From: Gammaproteobacteria bacterium
Lineage (GTDB): Bacteria > Pseudomonadota > Gammaproteobacteria > Enterobacterales > Kangiellaceae
Direction of reading: 5' to 3'
Assembly: GCA_002401655.1 (NCBI GenBank)
Contig: NVTT01000013.1
Span: forward strand, 8,859-15,870
Length of the DNA stretch: 7,012 nucleotides
The notes below the pieces were generated by a model. That model did not search any database. It saw only the letters and a program-made list of their open reading frames with translations, and was not told the origin of the DNA. The stretch's first letter is position 1; each line of letters starts with the position of its first letter. Both the position numbers and the translations under genes were made by a program. This document shows positions 1-6,595 of this stretch, piece by piece.

Positions 1-1490
1 AGCATGGGTACATGGATCTGTTCATCCGGCGCAATAAAATAAGGTAATCCGTGTAAATAGTACCCTCCTTCGCCGGTGGATTCTCCGTGGTCAGAAAGAT
101 AAATTAGAGCAGTATCATATTGATTAGATACTGTTTTTAATTCATCAATTGCTTTCGCAATTACATAATTACTGTAGATGATGGTATTTTCGTAAGCATT
201 TTCTATCTGGATTTGACTACAATTTGCAAAATCTGCTGATTCGCACGCTGGTTGATGTAGTTTAAATTCCTTTGGTGTGCGTTTAAAGTAAGCCGGTCCA
301 TGACTGCCCATCTGATGAAGAAATATCACTTGATCCTCAGTAGATTGTACAATACGCTCCGATAGATCGGAAACTAATGCCTCGTCAAAGAAATGATTGT
401 AAGCGGCAAAATGGGGCGAATTCTCGTTTGTTATCGGATCTTGATTAATTCTTGTGCAAATACCTTTACAACCACTGTTGTTATTTCTCCAAGTAACCTC
501 ATAACCCACTCGATCAATCAGTTCTACTATGTTTTCATATTGCCGTTTATACTTTCGTTTATAGGTATCTTTGCCGTAAGTTGAAAACATGCACGGGATT
601 GATGCTGCTGTATTGGTTCCACAGGAATATACGTTATCAAAGTAAGTTAAGTTCTTTGATAAAGATAAAAAATCAGGTTTATCTTGAAACTCTTTAAATA
701 TTTTAGTAAATGTATGTTCCCTGGCTGTTTCACCCACGATGACAATCATCACTCTAGGTTTCTTTCTATTTCGCTTATAATCTAAATCGATGATGGCATT
801 TAGATCTTTTATTTTAATCACTGGATTGTTATCAAGAAAGTCTTGGTGATAAATTCTATACAAAGAGTGCAATGGCGCGAAAGGTAGTAACGAATATTTT
901 AGTTGCTTCTCATTATTTCTTACGAAAGAACTAAAGTCAGCATAATAAGGGAAAATAGAAGCAACCATCAAAATCACAGCACTAACGATTAAAATCAGAT
1001 TCAATGCACAGCTCTTTATAAATGACGGATATGAAATAGGCAGTTTATAAATAATGATTGATGGAATGATACCTAAAGTAATAAACATAACTAAAAATTT
1101 AAAGTTGAGTAAATCAGATGCCTCATTGACATCTGTTTCTAATGCATTTCTGATCATTGATGGGTTAAAAAGGGTGTTAAAGCTAAGTGCAAAGTAGAGT
1201 GATGAGCTAGAGACTAACAAAAACAAAATAAAAAATATTTTTTGAATGCGAAAAAAACTAAATAAGGCGAAAAGAGATAACTGAATTGAAAAAATAAATG
1301 TCAAGAAAGCAACAGCTTTGACTCCGGAGCTAAAATTATCTATAGGAAATGATTCCAAATAAATGGTTTCAACGCGCAGGTTGAAAATGAGTGATAAGAT
1401 TAGGCAAAACAACAGGGTGATAATTTGTGAGTTAATGCCTATATTAGAGTCTTGGGGAAAAAGTTGGGATTGTTTAGAAAGAAAATTCAT
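1..1490 (-). CDS. eptA: Lipid A phosphoethanolamine transferase, EptA/MCR family (3' end outside window)
   Basis: An inner-membrane enzyme expected to move phosphoethanolamine from phosphatidylethanolamine onto lipid A phosphates on the periplasmic face, lowering negative charge and polymyxin binding. It reads in from ATG at 1490 for 496 codons with no stop; family members are about 540 residues, so a short C-terminal part is missing. Residues 1-180 hold about five hydrophobic segments (near 22-38, 57-80, 84-104, 130-149, 160-180). The periplasmic sulfatase-fold domain keeps the expected metal and nucleophile residues: E254 in VGETAR, T294 in SCGTNTAASIPCMFS, H397 in MGSHGPAYFKR, D467-H468 in SDHGES, and H480 in YLHGLP. 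Six cysteines (290/300, 341/345, 416/424) sit where MCR/EptA disulfides occur. The loop after GETAR lacks the usual NGY...TNP motif. The ribosome site is weak (GAG about 9 bases upstream). Family assignment is very secure; the acceptor (lipid A rather than core sugar) is inferred. Confidence 0.93.
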   Translation of the reverse strand, partial: MNFLSKQSQLFPQDSNIGINSQIITLLFCLILSLIFNLRVETIYLESFPIDNFSSGVKAVAFLTFIFSIQLSLFALFSFFRIQKIFFILFLLVSSSSLYFALSFNTLFNPSMIRNALETDVNEASDLLNFKFLVMFITLGIIPSIIIYKLPISYPSFIKSCALNLILIVSAVILMVASIFPYYADFSSFVRNNEKQLKYSLLPFAPLHSLYRIYHQDFLDNNPVIKIKDLNAIIDLDYKRNRKKPRVMIVIVGETAREHTFTKIFKEFQDKPDFLSLSKNLTYFDNVYSCGTNTAASIPCMFSTYGKDTYKRKYKRQYENIVELIDRVGYEVTWRNNNSGCKGICTRINQDPITNENSPHFAAYNHFFDEALVSDLSERIVQSTEDQVIFLHQMGSHGPAYFKRTPKEFKLHQPACESADFANCSQIQIENAYENTIIYSNYVIAKAIDELKTVSNQYDTALIYLSDHGESTGEGGYYLHGLPYFIAPDEQIHVPM

Positions 1491-1598
1491 GGGCTATCTC
1501 GGATTTTGTTTTGATGGCTTTATTTTGCTATAGTTTGCTTAAGTTTAAATTAAGATCTTATTGTTAAAATAAGAGATAAAGCTTCAAGACAGATTTAT
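1491..1598. promoter_or_regulatory. Divergent intergenic region between transferase and phosphatase genes
   Basis: These 108 bases must carry the start signals for both divergent genes. Rightwards there is a good sigma-70-like promoter (listed separately). Leftwards only weak matches are seen: TTGAAG at 1587-1582 with AACAAT at 1565-1560, spaced 16 bases, or a TATAGC -10 overlapping the rightward -10. Two dyads lie downstream of the rightward -10: CTTAA/TTAAG at 1538-1542 and 1550-1554, and TCTTATT/AATAAGA at 1556-1562 and 1568-1574 with a 5-base loop. They could be operator sites, but in such AT-rich sequence they may be chance. Confidence 0.5.
1506..1534 (+). promoter_or_regulatory. Extended -10 promoter for the PAP2 phosphatase gene
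   Basis: TTGTTT at 1506-1511 is followed after exactly 17 bases by TATAGT at 1529-1534, and TG at 1526-1527 makes it an extended -10 element (TGCTATAGT). Transcription would begin near 1541, giving a leader of about 58 bases before the ATG at 1599. This is a sequence match only. Confidence 0.5.
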
Positions 1599-2153
1599 AT
1601 GATTTTAGATATTGTTAGAAATAAATTCCCATTGGTTACTTTGATTATGCTAACCGTTTTTTTAGCATCCAATGTGAGCGCAGTAGATCGAACTGAAGAA
1701 ATAGGGGATGATCTATTAAAATTGGTGGTAGCGAGTAGTTTTGCATCTTCTGTTGTCTTTGAAAATTCAACGGAAGGTAGTATACAAATGCTAAAATCAT
1801 TTGTAGCTTCTCAAATTATTGTTGAAAGTTTTAAAAGAGGCATCAATAAAACTAGGCCAAATGGATGGTGTTGTGAGTCTGCTGCATCAGGACATGCATC
1901 TAGCTCATTTGTTAGTGCCGCATTTATTCATAAACGCTACGGTTGGCAATATGCTATCCCTTCATACATTGCATCGACCTACGTCTCTTACTCTCGGGTC
2001 AGCGCTGATAAACACTATACAGAAGATGTCGTACTAGGAGCCACTATCGGTATATTAAGTGCTTTCTATTTTACTGAAAATTATAATTCTTTAAAAATAA
2101 CACCCATTATTTCAAGGCAATCAGTCGGATTTCAATTTTCAACAACTTGGTAA
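1599..2153 (+). CDS. PAP2-family phosphatase, secreted or membrane-anchored
   Basis: A 184-residue acid phosphatase of the PAP2 superfamily, which removes phosphate from lipids such as undecaprenyl pyrophosphate, phosphatidylglycerol phosphate or lipid A. All three motifs are recognisable: K79 to R86-P87 (KX6RP), S97-G98-H99 in ASGH, and SRVSADKHYTED at 132-143 with H139 as the expected phospho-accepting histidine and D143 behind it. Motif two has Ala96 in place of the normal Pro. Residues 1-28 look like a signal peptide (basic start, hydrophobic core at about 11-23, cleavage after SNVSA) or an N-terminal anchor, placing the active site in the periplasm. Later hydrophobic stretches (about 118-131, 144-158) are short. 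The protein ends FQFSTTW, a beta-like tail. It starts from the only upstream ATG in frame, with no clear Shine-Dalgarno; an in-frame stop lies at 1551. It is divergent from the phosphoethanolamine transferase, which suggests a role in lipid A or envelope phosphate remodelling. The substrate cannot be read from sequence. Confidence 0.88.
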   Translation: MILDIVRNKFPLVTLIMLTVFLASNVSAVDRTEEIGDDLLKLVVASSFASSVVFENSTEGSIQMLKSFVASQIIVESFKRGINKTRPNGWCCESAASGHASSSFVSAAFIHKRYGWQYAIPSYIASTYVSYSRVSADKHYTEDVVLGATIGILSAFYFTENYNSLKITPIISRQSVGFQFSTTW

Positions 2154-2225
2154 TTAAAGTGTTTATTCTTTTCATATTAAAATAAAAACGATGAATTAAA
2201 AAGCTACAGTAATTCCAATAGATAT
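2154..2225. other. Convergent gap without a clear terminator
   Basis: These 72 very AT-rich bases separate the 3' ends of the phosphatase and permease genes. The only fold seen is a weak A/T pairing of GTTTATT (2161-2167) with AATAAA-AAC (2181-2189). There is no GC-rich stem with a U-run in either direction, so termination must be weak, Rho-dependent or inside the genes. Confidence 0.4.
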
Positions 2226-5200
2226 TTAAGATACTTTTGAAATCTTCATACTAAATTTTACCAAATAGTAGTAAATCGAAGGCGTAATAAACAAAGAAAA
2301 TAACATAGAAACACTCAGCGAACCAATAATGCTAACCGCTAAAGGTCTCAACATGTCACTGCCATGAGATATTCCCCACGCCATAGGTAACATTGCTAAT
2401 ATTGTAGCCAGTGTCGTCATTAGTATCGGCCTTAATCGACGTGCACTAGAAAGCACAATGGAATCAGTTAGGCTATAGTTTTTTCGTTGGAAATAATGTA
2501 CCGAATCCAAAACTAATATGCCATTTTTTGCAACGATACCGACACCGATAATAGCGCCCAAGAAACTAATAATATTAAGTGATAGATCAGTAATATAAAG
2601 AGCTAACAGCATGCCTGCTAATGCAAGTATTGAACCCAATACAATAGAAATTGGTTCAATGATTGAGCGGAATTCAATCAGTAAAACGGTAAAAACAAGT
2701 ACTAAACCTAAAAATAATACTATTAATAAGTTTTCAAATGCTTTAGTTTGTTGCTCAAACAACCCCCCAAATTCGATATCTTTTAAACCCATATTTGAAT
2801 TGTGTAAACTCTGTTTGACAAGTTTGATGGCGTTTCCTGTGCTTATGCCTTCTAAGTCGGCGGTAACCGCTACTAGTCCTCTTAAGTCTTCTCTATGCAA
2901 TTCCATTTGTCCTTCATCAATTTTTAATTTGGCTACCTGCTCTAATTTAACTAACGTTCCCAATTGAGTTTTTATCATCAATGATTTTAAATCTTCGATA
3001 TTGACTTCATCGTTGTGTTTTAATTTAATTCTAATATCAACAATTCTATCGCCTTCTAAAATTGAGGTCGCCTTTACACCTAGTAACGCTGTTTTTACAG
3101 CGTTAGCGATTGAAAGTGTATTTAAGCCAAATCGGCGGGCTTGATCTTTTTGTACTTCAAAAACAATGGTTGGCCCAGTCATAATAACACCATTAGATAC
3201 ATCCACGACGCCCGGAATTTTACTTATGATCGCTTCAACCGAATTGGCTTTTTCTTTTAACCAATGATTATCGGTAGAATATAGTTTTATCTCTATTGGG
3301 CTTGGAGACCAAGTTAAATCGCCAATTAAATCACCAAGAATTCCGGGGAATTCCCATTCAACAACGGGCAGTTTTTCATTCAAGATATTTCTAATCGCTA
3401 TTTTTATTTGTTCTGTTGAGTGCTTACGATCTTTCTTCAGTTTAACAAGAAAATCACCAGTATTGGGCTCGGCAATGGCAAGCGCTAAGCGAGCTCCTGT
3501 TCGGCGGGAATAACCATCAACATCTTCAATGCTGGTTAAAATGGCTTCTGCTTCGCGCATCATTCGGTCGGTTTCTTCTAAACTTGTACCCCATGGTGTT
3601 TGGTAGTCAATAATAAATCCGCCTTCATCTATTTCAGGCATGAAATCGCTATCTAAATGATTAAAAACCGTAAATGCAATCATAATAGTAAAGAGACTAA
3701 TTAAAGGTGTAATCCAAAACCGTTTAAGCGCGATCTTAAGTAAAAGTTTAAAATTATTTTCTAATCTAAACATCAGGGTATTCGTTTTAGTATTCGTCAA
3801 TTTTTCTTTAGTTTTAGAAAATAAATCAGTCAGTACAGGGGTTAACGTTATCGCAAACAATAGTGAACTAATTAATGCCACCACCATGGTAATTGCAAGC
3901 GCTCTAAAAAATACGCCGGGCAAACCATCTAAAAAGGTTAAAGGAATAAATACTACAACAGGCGTTAGTGTAGAGCCAATAATGGGTTTCAAAATCGATT
4001 TTAGGCCTAGATTAATGGCTTGTTTTTTCTCAAGACCGCTATTTAGTTTTTGATAAATACTTTCCGTGACAACAATTGCATCATCAATTATCAAGCCGAC
4101 AGCTGCTGCAATTCCGCCTAACGTCATTAAGTTAAAACTCATATCCATAATAAATAAAACGAGGGTGGTTGATAAAATAGACACTGGAATGATAACGACA
4201 GTTGTTAAAGCCGATATCCAGTTTTTTAGAAACGCAAAAATAATCATTACAGCAAACATTAGACCAATTAAAATAGCTTCCCACGCACTGCTGGCTGATT
4301 CATCTACAAAAATTGATTGGTCATAATAATAAGACAAGTGGGTGTTTGGAAAGCGCAATCTGAGTTGTTCAACTTCATCTTGAATATTAGCCGCAATTTG
4401 ACGTACGTTACTTCCATTAGGTTGCGCTCGAATATTTAACAGTACGGCATTTTTACCCTGTGCTGATACGACATTAAATATGGGCTCTGGCATTCTTTTG
4501 ACAGTTGCGACATCACCTAATAATATTGGATGAGATGAGCTTGCTCGAATAACCGTATTTAGAATATTGCTTTGATCAACGGAGCGACCATTTACTACAG
4601 AGAGGTATAACGTATAATTTTCGGAATGAAACCCTACTGGAACGACTACATTAGTATTTTCTAAAGCTATTTTGACTTCATTTATGCCGATATTTGACTG
4701 ATTGAGTTTTAAAGGATCTATAATTACATGATATTCAGGTTTTCGCCCGCCGACTAAATCAACGCTGGCAACACCTGGAGTTTTTAGAAATTTAGGTTTT
4801 ATTTCATACCGTGCTATTTCCCAAAGTTCCGTTAGGTCTTTTACTTCGCTGGTTAAACTAATACCGATGATAGGAAATGCATTAAAGGTTAAACGAACAA
4901 CTTTTGTTGTTGCTGTCTGGGGTAATTGTGATTTGATTTGAGCAATTCTGCCTAAAACAAATAATTCGCTTTGCACCATATCACTGTTCCAGTCGAAAAA
5001 GACATTGACTTCTGCTGCTCCTCTTCCTGTTGCCGATTTCACTTGAACAACACCTGGTATATCTTTAAGAGCTTCCTCGATGGGACGGGTTATAGAAGCC
5101 ATCATTTCATTGGCTGGCATTACGCCATTATCAATTAGCACGACACAGCGCGGGAAGTTAGTTTCTGGAAATACTGAAGAGCGCATATGGGTTGCGCCAT

Positions 5201-5321
5201 ACAATCCAGCAACACAAATGGTAAATGAAACAAAAAGTATGACAGACTTAAATTTTATTAAAAAAGTTTCATTACCGGCATTATTGAGATCTTTCTTGTG
5301 TTTTTTATTTAAAGTTTTCAC
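2226..5321 (-). CDS. RND-family efflux permease (AcrB/HAE1-like), inner-membrane pump
   Basis: A 1031-residue proton-driven exporter, full length for the RND family. The layout is the duplicated one: a first membrane helix near 24-45, a large periplasmic porter half (46-340), helices 346-505, a helix near 533-553, a second porter half (555-860), and helices 862-1024. The proton relay is intact: D413-D414 in GLIIDDAIVVTE of TM4 and K932 in VAKNGILVLD of TM10, matching AcrB D407/D408/K940. Two adjacent Asp fit drug/hydrophobe pumps better than CusA/CzcA metal pumps, which normally have only one at this site. However, the FMPEIDEGG stretch at 560-568 recalls the CzcA-like branch, and CusA-type methionine ladders are not obvious. 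Substrate is therefore unknown. The start is GTG at 5321, just 3 bases after the adaptor stop, with AGGG 9 bases upstream inside the adaptor's last codons, so translation is coupled. No dedicated TolC gene is visible. Confidence 0.94.
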   Translation of the reverse strand: MKTLNKKHKKDLNNAGNETFLIKFKSVILFVSFTICVAGLYGATHMRSSVFPETNFPRCVVLIDNGVMPANEMMASITRPIEEALKDIPGVVQVKSATGRGAAEVNVFFDWNSDMVQSELFVLGRIAQIKSQLPQTATTKVVRLTFNAFPIIGISLTSEVKDLTELWEIARYEIKPKFLKTPGVASVDLVGGRKPEYHVIIDPLKLNQSNIGINEVKIALENTNVVVPVGFHSENYTLYLSVVNGRSVDQSNILNTVIRASSSHPILLGDVATVKRMPEPIFNVVSAQGKNAVLLNIRAQPNGSNVRQIAANIQDEVEQLRLRFPNTHLSYYYDQSIFVDESASSAWEAILIGLMFAVMIIFAFLKNWISALTTVVIIPVSILSTTLVLFIMDMSFNLMTLGGIAAAVGLIIDDAIVVTESIYQKLNSGLEKKQAINLGLKSILKPIIGSTLTPVVVFIPLTFLDGLPGVFFRALAITMVVALISSLLFAITLTPVLTDLFSKTKEKLTNTKTNTLMFRLENNFKLLLKIALKRFWITPLISLFTIMIAFTVFNHLDSDFMPEIDEGGFIIDYQTPWGTSLEETDRMMREAEAILTSIEDVDGYSRRTGARLALAIAEPNTGDFLVKLKKDRKHSTEQIKIAIRNILNEKLPVVEWEFPGILGDLIGDLTWSPSPIEIKLYSTDNHWLKEKANSVEAIISKIPGVVDVSNGVIMTGPTIVFEVQKDQARRFGLNTLSIANAVKTALLGVKATSILEGDRIVDIRIKLKHNDEVNIEDLKSLMIKTQLGTLVKLEQVAKLKIDEGQMELHREDLRGLVAVTADLEGISTGNAIKLVKQSLHNSNMGLKDIEFGGLFEQQTKAFENLLIVLFLGLVLVFTVLLIEFRSIIEPISIVLGSILALAGMLLALYITDLSLNIISFLGAIIGVGIVAKNGILVLDSVHYFQRKNYSLTDSIVLSSARRLRPILMTTLATILAMLPMAWGISHGSDMLRPLAVSIIGSLSVSMLFSLFITPSIYYYLVKFSMKISKVS

Positions 5322-5324
5322 AAT

Positions 5325-6464
5325 CTATTTCCCTGTTAATTTAGCGGGCGAATATTCAACATCACTATTATCAGGCAATAAATAAGAACCTTTTGTGGCT
5401 ACAAGCTGTCCTTCATAAAAATCGTTTCCTATAATTTCTATATAGCCATTATCTTGCAAACCCAGTACGACTTTTTGACTGTTTGAACGGCTATCTTTAA
5501 TCGTTGAGAGTGTAGCGTCCCCTCTTGGTGATACATAAATACTAGTTCTGGGTACAGCAAAAACCTGAGTATGTTCTTCAACAATTATTCTCAGTGGCAA
5601 CAATTGTCCAACTAGCGTGTTTTGTATGTTTTTGATTTCTAAACGAAGAAGTTGAGTACCATTGATAACATTAATTGTTGGGCTTTTAGAAGAAATAACG
5701 GCAATCTCAGTAGAATGGGTGTTTTTTGTATTAGCATCATCATTCTCAACATCTAAATTCCTTGATCTAAGTTGAACGGTCTGTCCAACCGATATTTGCG
5801 CAGAATATTGACTGGGTAATTCAACTTCGATTTCTAGTCGATTGGGGTTTATGATTTTAGCCACAATTCGATTTAGATCGATTGATAAACCAGGAGATAC
5901 ATTTATCTTAGATACAATGCCATCTATTGGTGATTTGATATACAAGTTAGACAATACATTTTCAGCAACAATTAAGTTAGCTTTCGCTTGAGCGAGTAAT
6001 TGTTTATCTAAATTTATTTGTTGTTGTGAGTTATTATGACGGGCGAATAGCTTTTTATCTTGATTGATAGTTTTTTCGGCGTAAACTAAACCCGCGTTTG
6101 CGCTCTTAACCTGAGCTTTAGCTATCGTATCATCAAGAACCGCAATAACCTCTCCTCGCTTAACTTTTTGTCCCTCTGAGAAATAGACCTCTTTAACTAA
6201 TCCAGAATTAGGCGACGTTAAAATAGCTTGGCCTCCATTGGGGGTGTTTTTCGAAGGCGGTGAAGGGATTACTATACCGTAGACATTTACGGTTCGTTTC
6301 ATATCTCTTCGTTCAATCCTCGCAACCTCTATGCTAACGGCTCTTGAATGTTTTATTAGTGTATTATCTTGTTCATTGGTTAAAGATTGTTCGCAGCCAT
6401 TAATAGACCAAAGTACTGAGATCAAAAAAAGGTATTTAATTAAGTTTTTCAATTTTGTTTTCAC
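5325..6464 (-). CDS. Periplasmic adaptor lipoprotein of RND efflux pump (HlyD/AcrA type)
   Basis: The membrane fusion protein that links the downstream RND permease to an outer-membrane channel. Counting from the GTG at 6464 it has 379 residues: a lipoprotein signal ending SINGC with Cys24 as the lipidated residue, first lipoyl half about 81-112 (SPNSGLVKEVYFSEGQKV), a short alpha-hairpin about 113-170, second lipoyl half about 173-196 (IKSPIDGIVSKINVSPG), a beta-barrel about 200-325, and a membrane-proximal domain to about 370. The frame stays open to TTG at 6524, but those 20 extra residues would push the signal peptide away from the N-terminus and would overlap a possible promoter, so a later start is preferred. 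TTG at 6452, with GGTGA 8 bases upstream, is an equally good candidate and gives Cys20. There is no ATG in frame. The stop is 3 bases before the permease start. Family is secure; exact start is not. Confidence 0.9.
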   Translation of the reverse strand: MKTKLKNLIKYLFLISVLWSINGCEQSLTNEQDNTLIKHSRAVSIEVARIERRDMKRTVNVYGIVIPSPPSKNTPNGGQAILTSPNSGLVKEVYFSEGQKVKRGEVIAVLDDTIAKAQVKSANAGLVYAEKTINQDKKLFARHNNSQQQINLDKQLLAQAKANLIVAENVLSNLYIKSPIDGIVSKINVSPGLSIDLNRIVAKIINPNRLEIEVELPSQYSAQISVGQTVQLRSRNLDVENDDANTKNTHSTEIAVISSKSPTINVINGTQLLRLEIKNIQNTLVGQLLPLRIIVEEHTQVFAVPRTSIYVSPRGDATLSTIKDSRSNSQKVVLGLQDNGYIEIIGNDFYEGQLVATKGSYLLPDNSDVEYSPAKLTGK

Positions 6465-6494
6465 CGAGGTATCATTATTTATCCAAAATTCATA

Positions 6495-6524
6495 AAAATA
6501 TGAAAAATTGGTATAATATGCCAA
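6495..6524 (-). promoter_or_regulatory. Possible promoter for the adaptor-permease operon
   Basis: On the minus strand TTGGCA (6524-6519, one mismatch to TTGACA) is followed after 18 bases by TATTTT (6500-6495, four of six). Transcription would start near 6488, upstream of the GTG at 6464 and the TTG at 6452 but downstream of the long-form TTG at 6524. It is a weak match in AT-rich DNA; read-through from the upstream barrel gene is an alternative. Confidence 0.3.
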
Positions 6525-6526
6525 TA

Positions 6527-6559
6527 GATTTAACCAAGTTACACAACTTAGATTAAATC
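6527..6559. repeat. Inverted repeat (two-part hairpin) upstream of the adaptor gene
   Basis: Outer arms GATTTAA (6527-6533) and TTAAATC (6553-6559) pair perfectly over 7 bases, then a small internal loop (CC against AGA), then a perfect 5-base inner stem AAGTT (6536-6540) and AACTT (6545-6549) around a 4-base loop ACAC. It lies 36 bases past the barrel gene stop. No U-run follows in the minus-strand transcript, so it does not look like an intrinsic terminator; an operator or an mRNA-processing hairpin is possible. Confidence 0.5.
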
Positions 6560-6595
6560 CTACTTAAGATGGGTGCACTAAATCCTTACAATTAA

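Larger units (their letters stand above)
6465..6595 (-). other. Spacer between barrel gene and pump operon
   Basis: About 130 AT-rich bases if the adaptor starts at GTG 6464. It holds the inverted repeat at 6527-6559, the candidate promoter at 6495-6524, and the octamer AGGATTTA (minus strand) twice, 25 bases apart, near 6586-6579 and 6561-6554. No gene is seen here. The features together suggest a regulated internal start for the pump genes, but each alone is weak. Confidence 0.35.

Noticed and set aside
393..584. Plus-strand 63-codon frame with a hydrophobic tail
   Set aside because: It is antisense to the catalytic domain of the phosphoethanolamine transferase, whose residues are conserved throughout this stretch.
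1533..1547. GTTTG-N5-GTTTA direct repeat resembling a PhoP box, attractive because PhoP controls lipid A modification genes
   Set aside because: The repeat period is 10 rather than 11 bases, one half-site is imperfect, and it lies downstream of the -10 rather than over the -35; likely AT-rich coincidence.
1819..2037. 72-codon frame within the phosphatase gene
   Set aside because: It overlaps the PAP2 motifs in another frame; the PAP2 reading explains the sequence fully.
2161..2189. Possible bidirectional terminator between convergent genes
   Set aside because: The pairing is A/T only, with a bulge and a long loop, and lacks a stable stem or proper U-run.
2611..2967. Plus-strand open frame inside the permease gene
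   Set aside because: It is antisense to a well-conserved RND coding region, has no recognisable domain and no start signals; similar antisense frames at 4066-4326 and 5080-5385 were rejected for the same reason.
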